Positions 44,984-56,719 of a stretch of DNA of 64,000 nucleotides are shown piece after piece (positions within the stretch are counted from its first letter, which is position 1; every line of letters starts with the position of its first letter). The notes under the pieces were generated by a model, which searched no databases, was not told the DNA's origin, and saw nothing but the letters and a program-made list of their open reading frames with translations. The DNA comes from Branchiostoma floridae (lineage: Eukaryota > Chordata > Leptocardii > Amphioxiformes > Branchiostomatidae). The DNA lies in the NCBI RefSeq assembly GCF_000003815.2, contig NC_049981.1, positions 34,111,272-34,175,271 of the forward strand, written 5' to 3'. The translations under genes and the position numbers were made by a program.

Positions 44984-45040
44984 GAGGATCCATGCGGCAG
45001 CTCAGCAAGGAGGACAGCACACTCCAGATGCTTCAATCGC
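44984..45040 (+). CDS. Possible exon start running into a minisatellite
   Basis: After a strong acceptor the sequence reads (frame +2) GSMRQLSKEDSTLQMLQSQ, which looks like genuine protein, then enters the proline-rich array. This frame needs a phase-1 predecessor, so it does not follow the phase-2 end of the 36.2 kb exon; that phase would give a stop soon after. No donor GT is seen before the array. It may be an exon whose donor end is lost in the repeat, or a false exon. Confidence 0.35.
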
Positions 45041-45692
45041 AATCCCCACCGGCTGACTCTCCCGCCGTCCCGCCGGCTGACTCTCCCGCCGTCCCACCGG
45101 CTGACTCTCCCGCCGTCCCACTGCCGTCCCACCGTCTGACTCTCCCACCGTCCCACCGGCTGACTCTCCCGCCGTCCCACCGGCTGACTCTCCCGCCGTC
45201 CCACCGGCTGACTCTTCCGCCGTCCCACCGGCTGACTCTCCCGCCGTCCCGCTACCGTCCCACCGGCTGACTCTCCCGCCGTCCCCACCGGCTGACTCTT
45301 CCACCGTCCCGCTGCCGTCCCACCGGCTGACTCTCCCGCCGTCCCCACCGGCTGACTCTCCCGCCGTCCCGCTGCCGTCCCACCGGCTGGCTCTCCCGCC
45401 ACCCGCTGCCGTCCCACCGGCTGGCTCTCCCGCCGTCCCACCGGCTGACTCTCCCACCGTCCCGCTGCCGTCCCACCGGCTGGCTCTCCCGCCGTCCCAC
45501 CGGCTGACTCTCCCGCCACCCGCTGCCGTCCCACCGGCCGACTCTCCCGCCACCCGCTGCCGTCCCCACCGGCTGACTCTCCCACCGTCCCGCTGCCGTC
45601 CCACCGGCTGGCTCTCCCGCCGTCCCACCGGCTGACTCTCCCGCCACCCGCTGCCGTCCCACCGGCCGACTCTCCCGCCACCCGCTGCCGTC
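45036..45692. repeat. 24-bp-based minisatellite (ccaccggctgactctcccgccgtc)
   Basis: Units of about 24 bp, ccgtcccaccggctgactct plus cccg, with added cccgctgccgtcccaccggc modules that make a longer composite unit in the second half. It starts at the end of the possible exon above. All frames on both strands stay open because of the unit length. Confidence 0.95.
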
Positions 45693-45724
45693 GGCAGATA
45701 TTACATGAAAATAAACACTTTCCC

Positions 45725-45955
45725 CTACTAATAACCAACGTCCCGTACAGATGAGCAATGCCCAGTACAGATAGATATCGTATTGTACAGATAAACAACG
45801 TCTCGTATAGATGAGCAATGTCCTGTATAGATGAGCAATGTCCCATACAGATAATAAACGTCCCGTACGGATAAGCAACGTCCCGTACGGATAAGCAACG
45901 TCCCGTACGGATAAGCAACGTCCCGTGCGGATAAACAACGTCCCGTACAGATAAA
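45725..45955. repeat. 20-bp minisatellite, about 11 copies
   Basis: Unit gataagcaacgtcccgtacg, degrading leftwards to gatgagcaatgtcccgtaca. Confidence 0.93.
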
Positions 45956-45959
45956 CAAG

Positions 45960-46440
45960 GTCAACTGCATATCAAACGCAATGGGAGCATCCATACGAAA
46001 CTCTGCATTCCCCCTAATGGAAGAGTAATTTCGTTATGAAGACAACTACTTTTACACAAAAGCAAAACAAATAACAAATTACTTTACAGAGACCGTTACT
46101 TTTTGGGAAAAATACTTAATTCATACAATTGCATTTAATTTCTAGGGACAAATTGTGGCCTCGATCACGGATAGCAAGGAATAACAGATACTGTGGCATG
46201 TACGAGATACGTTACTGTAAAACGTTGTAATCATGAGGTATTCTTGGAAACTTTATTGGGAACTATAGATACTGCAGACGTTTACTTAACTACAATGTAA
46301 ATCTAGGAGCGGATATGTATATGATGTATATACCTAAATAAATGTAAATAACTTGCTGGATTGAATTTGTCGCGAAGAATGATAAATACAATAGTCATGT
46401 GACTTTTGTCTGAATATATTGTGTCTGAATAATTCAATTA
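45960..46440. other. Nothing recognised
   Basis: AT-rich, no coding or repeat signal. Confidence 0.4.
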
Positions 46441-46464
46441 TTCAGTAAGGGTTAGTGTTGGGGT

Positions 46465-46548
46465 TAAGGTTAGGGTTAGGGTTAGGGTTAGGGTTAGGGT
46501 TAGGGTTAGGGTTAGGGTTAGAGTTAGGGTTAGGGTTGGGGTTAGGTA
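46465..46548. repeat. Interstitial telomeric repeat (TTAGGG)n
   Basis: About 13 copies of ttaggg with rare variants (gagtta, ttgggg), flanked by unique DNA. Confidence 0.95.
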
Positions 46549-46684
46549 TACAGCAGATTCAACTAATTGGATAGGGTAGGCGGAGGTATACCTGACCGCA
46601 TCACTGCTGTTTAGTCTGATTACGGGCGGAGGGTTAGCGGAAATGTGGCAAGTTAAGAATGGGCTATATAAGCGAGAGTTTTTT

Positions 46685-47785
46685 TTTATTCAAACATTTG
46701 AACAATAACATAATATGACAAAGAGGTAGCGCATTCAAGTACAAGACTTAGTTTGACGCTACTTCTTACATAAAAAAGCATACATTTTTACAAAGAGAAA
46801 TCAAGTACAAATGAAAAGCAAAGGAAAATGACACCAGACAGAAAATAATACATTGTACATAATATAACAAGAAAAGATAAAAGCAAGTCAAGTTTCCCAG
46901 CCAATGATGAAATGGACACATTACAGAAAAATGCCAGGACAACTGTGTTTTAAAAGCGCTAGGTTTCAGTGATGAAATTTTGGGTTGTTGACAGGATATT
47001 GGAGTTAACAACAGATGGATATAGAGGACTACCACGGTATGAAAGGGAAACTTTGGCGTTGTCCGATAGTGATGAGATGTGTGTCCTAAGAGCCTGGAGA
47101 GTTTGCCGAGGAGGGTTGAGGAGGGTTGAGCGTTGGGCATTGTACATAGGGCAGTGGAGTTAATAATGTGGCACTGTTTCGCGTTGGCACCCGCAGGTAC
47201 ATGCTGGGCTGTTGACCAATCCTCAAGTAAAGAGACTGTGGATTAGACTACAGGTGCCAATGCGAAGGCGTAATAGGTGAACACAGGAAAGGCGAGGGCC
47301 ATGACTAAAATAGTTGAGCTTAACAGGTCACATGGTTTTTAGGAGAAGGGTTCGAAATTGACAGTAGTTTAAAGAGCGAGTTGACAAATCAAAGTTGTTC
47401 CAGTGGTGTGTCGAGTATGGAACAAAGGACCTGGCAAAACGATTTGTTGAATAATTAATAGGATTTAAGTTTATCCCGTTACGCAAGTCGTATGAACATG
47501 ATGAGAGGATAGGTGCGGGTGCTAGTTTGGACAGATAGTTTCGGGTTTGACCATTTACAATTTTATAAAACAAACATAATCTATGAAGGTGTCTTCTGTC
47601 TGACAGTGTTTCCCAACCAAGTTCATTCCTTGTTGGCAAGTAAGAAGACCCCTTGATGGCGCCTGTTACAACAAGGGCACAGTGATATTGTATGCGTTCA
47701 ATTTCCTCGGCTGTCCTGCCGTGCCAAATGATGTCGCCGTACTCAAGACAAGGGCGTATATATGATTTATATAAAGTTTCGAGGA
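46685..47785 (-). mobile_element. LINE C-terminal half with poly(A)-like tail
   Basis: The minus strand from about 47780 reads RPCLEYGDIIWHGRTAEEIE, GAIKGSSYLPTRNELGWETL, SDRRHLHRLCLFYKIVNGQT and FVPYSTHHWNNFD, then after a stop RLRIGTCSLIHSLF, CTCGCQRETVPHY and MYNAQRSTLL through FITETKRF. This is the order of an ORF2 end with a Cys/His module. The tail at 46680-46690 is A-rich on the minus strand. Several stops are present. It ends about 90 bases before the WD40 exon. Confidence 0.88.
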
Positions 47786-47875
47786 TATGACGAGGTAGTT
47801 AGGTATTTTAGGCCACTATAGAGGTTAATACTTTTGGATACCTTGGTTATAATGTAATTAGTGTGGGAATCCCAG

Positions 47876-49025
47876 CAAAAGCGAGACATGTACATGTATC
47901 TCGTGGAGGTGCTGGACAGCTCAACCTTCAACAGGGTGGAGCTGGTGCACTGCTACAGGAAGGAAGGTTTGTTTGTTTGTTTGTTTGTATTATTGTATCT
48001 CGTGGAGGTTCTGGACAGCTCAACCTTCAACAGAGTGGAACTCGAGCACTGCTACAGGAAGGAAGGTTTGTTTGTTTGTTTGTTTGTTTGTTTTCTTGTA
48101 CATGTATCTCGTGGAGGTTCTGGACAGCTCAACCTTCAACAGGGTGGAACTGGAGCACTGCTACAGGAAGGAAGGTTTGTTTGTTTGTTTGTTTGTTTTC
48201 TTGTACATGTATCTCGTGGAGGTTCTGGACAGCTCAACCTTCAACAGGGTGGAACTGGAGCTCTGCTACAGGAATGAAGGTTTTTTTTTTGTATTGTAAT
48301 GTTGAGTTGTGGCTATCCTCAAACACAGGACTTACACTTGACGTCCCTCTCCCATTGCAAGTCACAAGCATTGTATGAAAAAACTGTGAAAAAAATAAAC
48401 CAGTAGATAAACCCGAAAGTTTCAATACTCACAGTATTTTTTTTATCTAAAAAAACTAAAAGCTAAAATTGCCCATACATCAGAACAACCTCCCTGATCA
48501 GAAGATGCATCGGGAACGGCGCCCATCTCCACTTCTAAGCCCTGGGCCCCTCATAGGTGCAAGCACTATAGCAGGGGGCTAGTCCACTGGTAGTGTAGTG
48601 TGTTTAGCTTCCATACTCTTTCTCTTAGTAGGGAAAGAAGCGAGAAAGAAGTATGTACCATTTTTAAGAGTCTTTGGTATGACCCGGCTACAGCATCCCG
48701 GCCTCCTTAGTGGTCGCCCATTTAAGTAAGTTGACTCGACTGCCCATCCGAGATCAAGGGAACAGGATGGTATCAAGGGAACAGGATGGTATCAAGGGAA
48801 CAGGATGGTATCAAGGGAACAGGACGGTATCAACGTGCTACGGCCATTATAAGCCACTATCTTTTAATGTAGCATTTGGTTTATTATTTTCCAGTGCCTA
48901 TGTGTGCCATTGCCTGGTACGACGAGCACGGCAAGTTTGTCATCGGCTACTCCGACGGGAAGGTGCGGATGTGTGTGAAGGACCCGTACGATCAGGACGC
49001 CATCAAGACTATCGAGGCACATGAG
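47876..49025 (+). CDS. WD40-repeat-like protein, two internal exons
   Basis: Exon 47876-47966 (after ggaatcccag) reads QKRDMYMYLVEVLDSSTFNR then VELVHCYRKE plus one base, phase 1; exon 48895-49025 (after ttattttccag) starts with two bases completing Val, then PMCAIAWYDEHGKFVIGYSD, GKVRMCVKDPYDQDAIKTIE and AHE, before GTGAGC. The phases match. The pattern of a short LxVxD strand, a CAIAWYDEHGKFVIGYSDG hairpin and an IEAHE ending is that of WD40 beta-propeller blades, which serve as protein-interaction scaffolds. I cannot name the family. The first exon and its donor are repeated three more times in the intron. The start and end of the gene are not seen; the 36.2 kb exon may be its first. Confidence 0.75.
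47886..48285 (+). repeat. Four tandem copies of most of the WD40 exon plus its donor
   Basis: Units of 99-109 bp each contain tatctcgtggaggt-ctggac through tgctacaggaaggaag, then a gtttgtttg donor and a (gttt)n tract. Donors lie at 47967, 48066, 48175 and 48280 (the last gttttt). Only the first copy has an acceptor in front. The donor-to-donor step between copies 1 and 2 is 99, a multiple of 3, and the frame is open across it. Confidence 0.93.
48286..48894 (+). other. Rest of the WD40 intron
   Basis: Contains four copies of a 19-bp unit (atcaagggaacaggatggt) at 48757-48832; otherwise nothing. Confidence 0.7.
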
Positions 49026-49065
49026 GTGAGCATGGACATACTTTTCTTCTAATGCTGAGTATTTA

Positions 49066-49550
49066 CATTCAAACCTGTCTATAGCGGCCACTCAAGGGAC
49101 TGGAGAAATATGGCCACTATAGACAGGTGGCCACTATAGAGAAACTGTTGATCAATTGACCATGAGCGAGCTACACAAGATTTCATTTCCCACTAATCTT
49201 TCTCACCAAGTAACATTGTCTCGATCGGTAAATTCACCGACAAAGACTTGCACTTTAATGCTCAAGGGATGCACACCTTCTGCTACCGCCAACATAACCC
49301 AGTCAGGAACTCTAAATCCTCGCAAACTACAATTTCAAACTCGGTGCAGGGTGACAAAAGGCTGCAGTATGGTTCCAATTGGCAGTGTTTCTGTATCAAC
49401 GGGATCGGAAATCGTGTGGCCGTGGCCGCATTGGACAGGTGGCCGCTAAGCCTATTTCTTAATCATTACGAATCCAAGGGACCAACAAAAAGTGGCCACT
49501 AGGGCCAGGTGGCTGCTATGCAAAGGTGGCCGCTAATACAGGTTTGACTG
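49066..49550. mobile_element. MITE with TA flanks and CAxTCAAACCTGT ends
   Basis: Left CATTCAAACCTGTC and right ACAGGTTTGACTG are inverted and flanked by TA on each side. The inner parts repeat ggccactatagacaggtggc-type phrases. Related material is at 27940-28150 and, as a tandem array, at 52740-53165. It begins 40 bases after the WD40 exon. Confidence 0.75.
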
Positions 49551-49552
49551 TA

Positions 49553-50331
49553 CCTGCATAAATTGCAGGGTATAGTTTTCAGTACAATGGGGGGGGGGGG
49601 AGGGGGGGGTATCCGGTGCTATATCTCCAGAACCAACCTTCTATTTGCGATGCTCAGGTTTGATTCTGGGCCTTCTGGTGTTTGAAGTTGACACTGCAGC
49701 TTGCCTTTTGTGTGTGGACGGGGCGTTTCCAGTGTATCTCCAGAACGAAACACGCGATCGCAATGATATTTAGTACATGGGTTGGCGGTGGTGGCCTGAC
49801 ACTCATGTTTGATTTTGGGCCTCCTTGTAGTTGAACTTAACACTGCAGGGGCCTTTTTATTTTGGTGTGCTTGACCCTGGACATGCTGTGGTCTTCATTT
49901 TTCTCTACGCATACCCTTAAATGTAAGTTGGAAGTGGTATAGGTTTGGGCCCCCTTGCAGCATGCCCTAGAGCTGCAGGGCGAGTTTGGCCACAATGTTC
50001 TCCCACCTACATCTGCTTTGTTTACTTCTCAGGCCATGCTGGTAAGCCTCTGTTCAGGTATCTGTCGCCTGTTTCCCCTTGGCTAGATAATAGTCAGGTG
50101 ACATTACCATCTGGGATCTGTATCCGAGTTTTCCCTTACTTTGAGTGGGCTTTGCCATTCACCAAAAGGGGTGTGACTATTTCTATTTCTGGATATTTGT
50201 AGTCAGTGAAACTTCAGAACCTTTGTATTGATTGTGATTATAGACTATGTGGATAGGTTTTGGGAAGAATGAAGGTCAAAGTTAGTATTGGTCCCCTAAG
50301 GAGCTTGCTCTGGAATGTCTTACCTTTAATC
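49553..50331. other. Intronic or intergenic, diverged tandem segments
   Basis: A G-run at 49588-49609 and two diverged segments of about 120 bp sharing tatctccagaac, gtttgattctgggcc and tgaa-tt-acactgcag (49620-49700 and 49735-49850). Nothing coding. Confidence 0.5.
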
Positions 50332-50333
50332 TA

Positions 50334-51223
50334 CGAGGGTGCTTCAAAAAAGTAATGTCAATAGTTTTATAACAGGTTCATTTTTTCATCGAATGAGTTC
50401 ACCTTTGGCACAAAGGTAAAGCCATATCGCCTTTTGAGATTGAGATATCTCACTTTGTTGTTCACGTTTTTATGAGTGACCGAGTTAAGTTCAAGATGAC
50501 CACACCCTTGTTGTCCCGTCGAAAGAAATTAGAGGTTCAATTAATATGCAATTGATGATATCCCTGACTCACTTGTAGCTATTGTATGAAGATGAAACTG
50601 CACATGTATCAAGTTCCATTTCTTAATAAGGCACATGCCAATTTTCACCTTTGAGATCCAATCATGTTTCCTTTTTTCGTTCCTTGGGTGAAGTGAGGTA
50701 TGACCCCGGTCATCAGTGCCGTTAATCAGGGGTGGGCTGATTAAAGTTTATGTAGTGGACTTTTTCATACACTGAAAGAAACCAAACTTTGCACACCTAT
50801 TGGTGTTGAAACAGCCAATAACTGTGCCAAGTGTCGTTTCTTTTGGTTAATGGAAAATTAGTCTACAAAACCTTTAATAGATAAATCACGTATTTGGCTA
50901 TTAATCAAACTGCGTGTAATATAGTGACTCGCTCCTTTCCAGCAGCTGTAAAAGATGAACCACTGGGAGTTCAGAAATGAAATTTCGGCTTCCTACAGTA
51001 GTTACAAAAGGGTCAGATCTAGAAGAACTGATCTTCTGACAAGCTTCCAGGGGTATGGTTATCTTGAAATCAACTCAGTTGCTTATAAAGATCTGAACAA
51101 CAAATTGAGATATTATAACCCAAAAAGGATATATACTTTTACCTTTGTACCAAATTTCAACTCATTCGATGAAAAAATGAGCCTGTTATCAAACTAGTGG
51201 CATAACTTTTTGAAGCACCCTCG
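50334..51223. mobile_element. Mariner-type non-autonomous element
   Basis: Long inverted ends (about 63 bp, with small differences) begin CGAGGGTGCTTCAAAAA and include catcgaatgag; TA flanks both sides (50332-50333, 51224-51225). An end of this type with TA duplication is typical of mariner-like elements. The 890-bp interior has no recognisable transposase. Confidence 0.82.
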
Positions 51224-51225
51224 TA

Positions 51226-51880
51226 TAATTCAAAATGTTTTCCATATTGGGACTCTAACTGGTTTTGTTAAGACAACTCTGTCTGGAAAGCAATTGGAGA
51301 CCACTTGGGGAAGTAGTTCCAAGTGGTGTGATTAGGTTGATTTTTGAACGTCAAAGGTCAGAGAGCTGTATAAAATGGACTGTTGGACCATTTAGGAGAA
51401 GGGTTATCCTGTCAACATTAGTTTTCATGGACTTAAATTCATAAAGGGGAGATTTTTAGATGTGTGCTTTTAGAATTCCATAGTAGAACATATTGGAAGG
51501 GCATGCGCTGAACGTGGATTTGGATACCACTTTTACTTTGCAAGGAAAATGCAGCCAATGTTGTGTAGTTTCCTGCAGTACCATTTTATCCTGGTAGAAG
51601 TCACTTTGAGGATTAGAATAATTTATGTGAGATTGCTTCATTTAAAGCTTACAATCAAGAGGACTGACTGTTGTCAAAATTTATTATATGTTTGAAAAGA
51701 AAATCAAAATTTGGTTGCTTTTTAAATAAACTAGCTTAAATCAATGGTTTTAATCAGAAATAAGTTTCTTTTATCATGAATTATGCCACAAAAAGCATGC
51801 AAAGGTACAAGAGCACTTTCTCTGTGGGAAATGAAAGGGGTGGGTGGGTTGGCTTACTTCCTAGGATCCTAGGAAGGATG
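51226..51880. other. Nothing recognised
   Basis: AT-rich, no exon or repeat. Confidence 0.4.
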
Positions 51881-51881
51881 T

Positions 51882-52392
51882 CAGGGTTGACTCGCGGTCA
51901 GGGTTGACTCGCGGTCAGGGTTGATTCGCGGTCAGGGTTGATTCGCGGTCAGGGTTGATTCGCGGTCAGGGTTGATTCGCGGTCAGGGTTGATTCGCGGT
52001 CAGGGTTGATTCGCGGTCAGGGTTGATTCGCGGTCAGGGTTGATTCGCGGTCAGGGTTGATTCGCGGTCAGGGTTGATTCGCGGTCAGGGTTGATTCGCG
52101 GTCAGGGTTGATTCGCGGTCAGGGTTGATTCGCTGTCAGGGTTGATTCGCGGTCAGGGTTGACTCGCCGTCAGGGTTGACCCGCCGTCAGGGTTGACTCG
52201 CGGTCAGGGTTGACACGCGGTCAGGGTTGACTCGCGGTCAGGGTTGACTCGGCGGTAAGGGTTATCGCGCCGTCAGGGTTGACTGGCGGTCAGGGTTCAC
52301 TCGCGGTCAGGGTTGACCCCCGGTCAGGGTTGACTCGCGGTCAGGGTTGACTGGCGGTCAGGGTTGACTCGCCGTCAGGGTTGACTCGTGGT
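51882..52392. repeat. 17-bp minisatellite, about 30 copies
   Basis: Unit tcagggttgattcgcgg; the first half is nearly pure and the second half mixed (gactcgcgg, gacccgccg, gactggcgg). Confidence 0.96.
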
Positions 52393-52739
52393 ATTCCATT
52401 CGCCAGTCGATGAATGTTCAGAGAGCATAGCTGTCAAATGGGATTCTCTTGTGAGTAAAGTGTGAACCAATAATGTAAATGCTTCTCATCTATTTAACAA
52501 ATCAGACCCTCATTTACATAAATCATATCAGTTGATCATCTTCTCTAGCTAACCACAGTGACATTAAAGCATTTTCTCATTAATTATGCAAATTAGGTCT
52601 TTATTTTCAATATTATATATAATTCCCGGGAGGGGTGCCATATTCTGTGCTGTCAACACACTGGCCTGGTGGTCACAACGGTGGTACAATCATAAGTGCG
52701 CTAGCGATGTCCACCTCTACACAATAACCACCTAGTCAT

Positions 52740-53165
52740 TAATATACAGTCAAACATGTACAAGTGACCACCTCTACATAAGGACCACTTGGCCATCAAT
52801 ATAAATTCAAACCTGTCCTTGTGACCACCTCTACATAGTGACCATCAGGCCATTGATATATATACGTACAGTCAAACCTGTCCAAGTGACCGCCTATGTA
52901 AGGACCACCTGGTCATTGATAAACCGTCAAACTTGTCCTAGCAACCACCTCTACATAAGGACCACCTGGCCATTGATATACAGTCAAACCTGTACTAGTG
53001 ACCACCTCTACATAAAGACCACCTGGCCATTGGTATACAGTCAAACCTTTCCAAGTGAACACCTCTACATACGTACCACCTGGCCATTGATATACAGCCA
53101 AGCCTGTACTAGTGACCACCTCTACATAAAGACCACCTGGCCATTGATGTAAAGTCAAACCAGTT
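52740..53165. repeat. ~62-bp array derived from a MITE end
   Basis: About seven units with tacagtcaaacctgtc, gaccacctctacataa and gaccacctggccattgata. The first phrase is the terminus of the 49066-49550 MITE family, so the array looks like an amplified subterminal part. Confidence 0.88.
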
Positions 53166-53384
53166 ACAAAGGTCACATGTTGCAATGGTCCTATAATTGA
53201 ACTGAGCATGTTTAGACAATTTCCCAATTAATTATGCAAATTAGCTTCCAATCTGCATAATTGATATACAATTATTTAAAGTATCACGTAACCTATCCAC
53301 ATACCAAAAATCATAACAATCCGTCAATTCCTTCTTGAATTATTCCCTTTCAAAGTCTGATAATAAACCTACATTTCAGATACA

Positions 53385-53871
53385 CATTTTTCAACATATA
53401 ACGCTAAGATCCCATGAAAATGGGTTGAAAACGTTCACATGAATGTTTTCTGTAGGAAAATACCAAGTATTGATGAAATCCGAGTGAAAATATGGCGGTT
53501 GTACTTTTTATCATGATATTGTAGGCCATATTGGCTATTGACCAATTACTTCATAACATTACCATAATTTATGAGTATTTAATCATAGATGTCACACTAA
53601 GATATGTTAGATATCAAAGATATATGAAAAGAAGAATAGTTTAGCAAGAAAGTCTTTAAATCCCATTGTTTAAACCAAAATTAGTAATTTTTATAAAATA
53701 TGCCTTTTGAACAATTATAAACTTTCGCTATTTTTCTTAAATTTTTGCCAACAATATTTTAGGAAAAGTCACCAAGTTTGGTTGTTCTAGAACAAGTTGT
53801 TTGGGAGCTATACGACGTCAAAGTTGGCGAGGCACTTTTAGCCCTCCACCCCACCCCCAGTCTGGCTAGGG
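53385..53871. mobile_element. Truncated second copy of the piggyBac-type MITE, inverted
   Basis: Aligns in reverse with 40862-41350: the phrases gttttctgtaggaaaatacc, gaccaattac and ggagctatacgacgtcaaag are shared. It ends CAGTCTGGCTAGGG followed by ATAA in place of TTAA. The other end is missing. Confidence 0.8.
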
Positions 53872-54600
53872 ATAAACTCCATATTTGCACTACTTTTCAC
53901 CCGCCCCCTGAAAGTAAGTCTCCAGCGGATGAATACAAATGTTGTGCGGTTGCTTGTTGTGTTCAGAACGGAACGCCGCCAGACAGACAGTTTGATCGTG
54001 AGAGACTGGCAGGTTTGTGGCAGCTTTGTGTATGTCTAAGTCTATATTTTCTTAGAAATCAGTTGCCAGATTCAGCATCAAGACCCGTTCTTATCTGGGA
54101 CACGTTACAGGTACGTACGAGAAACTGGGATTGTTGATTTAGATCAGTGAACGGGGGAAGTGGTGGTTCAGAAACAAATTTAACTACACAACCGTACGTG
54201 AGGGTGTTCAGTAATGTGACGAATCATGTTTGTTCATGTGTTAGATTAAATAAAAGAAGGGGAAAATGCAGCTTTATCGCATTGAGATATAAAAAATTTA
54301 TATGCAGTTTTCCTGTCAGCTTTTGTAAAGTTACGCTAGTGGACTTGTGTAAATTTTTTCATTCGAACCATGTTGGTTAGTCGTGTAAAAGCCCCTTTGT
54401 GTACCCCGACCCAAAACTTGCCGCCAAATTCCCACATATGGTTTTCATTTCGGACCAGAAGCCAGATGGAAAGGGTGAAGATCTAGGGACGTTTCAGTGA
54501 CTGTTGTGGGGGCATGGCGCCTGTTCACTAACTGTCGCAAGGTATGGGGATCGTTCACATTTTGTTCCTTGAGCACCAGGAAGGAATAGGGCTAGGGGTG
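53872..54600. other. Intergenic, nothing recognised
   Basis: Open frames of up to about 100 codons exist but have no recognisable content. Confidence 0.4.
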
Positions 54601-54613
54601 GGACTGGGCTGAG

Positions 54614-55088
54614 AAACGGGTTAGGGAACGGGTTAGGGAACGGGTTAGGGAACGGGATAGGGAACGGGTTAGGGAACGGGTTAGGGAACGGGTTAGGGAA
54701 CGGGTTAGGGAACGGGTTAGGGAACGGGTTAGGGAACGGGTTAGGGAACGGGTTAGGGAACGGGTTAGGGAACGGGTTAGGGAACGGGTTAGGAAAAGGG
54801 GTTGGGGAACGGGTACGGGTTAGGGTACGGGTTAGGGTTAGGGTTAGGGAACGGGTACGGGTACGGGTACGGGTTAGGGAACGGGTTAGGGAACGGGTTA
54901 GGGAACGGGTTAGGGAACGGGTTAGGGAACGGGTTAGGGAACGGGTTAGGGAACGGGTTAGGGAACGGGTTAGGGAACGGGTTAGGGAACGGGTACGGGT
55001 ACGGGTTAGGGAACGGGTTAGGGAACGGGTTAGGGAACGGGTTAGGGAACGGGTTAGGGAACGGGTAGGGAACGGGTAGGAACGGTAG
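54614..55088. repeat. Telomere-like 12-bp array (ttagggaacggg)
   Basis: Nearly pure 12-bp units in which every second TTAGGG is replaced by aacggg; some ggtacgggtacggg variants. Runs into an N gap. Confidence 0.96.
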
Positions 55089-55345
55089 NNNNNNNNNNNN
55101 NNNNNNNNNNNNNNNNNNNNNNNNNNNNNNNNNNNNNNNNNNNNNNNNNNNNNNNNNNNNNNNNNNNNNNNNNNNNNNNNNNNNNNNNNNNNNNNNNNNN
55201 NNNNNNNNNNNNNNNNNNNNNNNNNNNNNNNNNNNNNNNNNNNNNNNNNNNNNNNNNNNNNNNNNNNNNNNNNNNNNNNNNNNNNNNNNNNNNNNNNNNN
55301 NNNNNNNNNNNNNNNNNNNNNNNNNNNNNNNNNNNNNNNNNNNNN
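55089..55345. other. Assembly gap in the telomere-like array
   Basis: 257 N. Confidence 0.99.
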
Positions 55346-55715
55346 GGGTTAGGGAACGGGTTAGGGAACGGGTTGGGGAACGGGTTAGGGTACGGGTTAG
55401 GGATCGGGTTAGGGACCGGGTTAGGGCACGGGTTAGGGTTAGGGTTAGGGAACGGGTTAGGGTTAGGGTTAGGGTTAGGGTTAGGGTTAGGGTTAGGGTT
55501 AGGGTTAGGGTTAGGGTTAGGGTTAGGGTTAGGGTTAGGGTTAGGGAACGGGTTAGGGTTAGGGTTAGGGTTAGGGTTAGGGAACGGGTTAGGGAACGGG
55601 TTAGGGTTAGGGAACGGGTTAGGGAACGGGTTAGGGTTAGGGTTAGGGTTAGGGTTAGGGTTAGGGTTAGGGTTAGGGTTAGGGTTAGGGTTAGGGTTAG
55701 GGTTAGGGTTAGGGT
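55346..55715. repeat. Interstitial TTAGGG array mixed with aacggg units
   Basis: Starts as ttagggaacggg units and passes into long pure (ttaggg)n stretches (55435-55545, 55630-55712) in the same orientation. Confidence 0.96.
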
Positions 55716-55774
55716 AGTAGCCTTCCCTTTCCATAGTCGGTTAGGGTTAGCGTTAAGGTTAGCTTTTAGATATT

Positions 55775-55880
55775 TGAAGGGTTAGGGTTAGGGTTAGGGT
55801 TAGGGTTAGGGTTAGGGTTAGGGTTAGGGTCCTGGTCAAGGTCAAGGTCAGGGTCAGGGTCAGGGTCAGGGTCAGGGTTA
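55775..55880. repeat. Second short TTAGGG run passing into ggtcag repeats
   Basis: About eight ttaggg units, then (ggtcaa/ggtcag)n from 55832, separated from the main array by 60 unique bases. Confidence 0.93.
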
Positions 55881-56719
55881 GGGATAGGATTATGGGTTTG
55901 ATGCCAAAACAATTTCGCCTAGGGGTACCGTAGCTGTAACCCCGAGGGCGGCCAATCTTAGTCGAGCAGAAGGGCGATTCTTAAAGAAGTGTTTAGGGTC
56001 GCGTCTCCATGAAAACAGGTAAGACGGTCATCTCCAAGCAGATGTTGGGATGACATTGTCTACAAAAGACAGGCCAGTGAGTGCCTGGAGTCTTGGCCTG
56101 GTGCAAATTTTGTCAGTATACCCAAATTTTCTATTCAGAGTTGCAATAGAGGGTACAGTGAATGAACTGCAAAAATTTCAAGCCCACATCCTCATCTTAA
56201 CCCATATTGCACCTGGCGTTCTGTGTTGGGTTCGGCTCAGGNNNNNNNNNNNNNNNNNNNNNNNNNNNNNNNNNNNNNNNNNNNNNNNNNNNNNNNNNNN
56301 NNNNNNNNNNNNNNNNNNNNNNNNNNNNNNNNNNNNNNNNNGGTCAACATACAATCATTATGACGCTTAAAAACTTTCGATCAGGAAACAACACGAAACT
56401 GTTAAATGAAGAATGGGAATTAGATGGTAGTAAATCCGGTCTATCTGCAGGAGGAGTCCCGGGAGGGAAATGTGCTTGTGGGGCAGGCCACAGTTTCACC
56501 GTGTCCTACCACAAACCTCAACTTCACAACATGAAGATGGAAAAAATGTGCATTTCTCTGATTGGAATGAAAGATTTAACAAGGAAAAAGTGAAGACACA
56601 GGCTCCCAAACAATGAGTGGGAATAAAAAAAAACTTTTATTAAATTTAATTAAATACTGGAGCAGCTCTTGACTATGTCCACTTTATCATGTGACCTTCT
56701 CTTCTGAACTGCTACTGAC
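55881..56719. other. Intergenic with an assembly gap (56242-56341)
   Basis: Exactly 100 N mark a gap of unknown size. No exon is recognised on either side. Downstream exons of the COX18-like gene would be expected on the minus strand below 56720. Confidence 0.6.

Noticed and set aside
44974-45938. Long Gly/Arg/Trp-rich minus-strand frames
   Set aside because: Products of the 24-bp GC-rich array, present in several frames at once.
53778-54137. 119-codon frame overlapping the MITE end
   Set aside because: It begins inside the piggyBac-type MITE and shows no recognisable content.
55346-55715. True chromosome end
   Set aside because: Unique sequence and genes lie on both sides and the TTAGGG strand orientation does not change; interstitial is the simpler reading.
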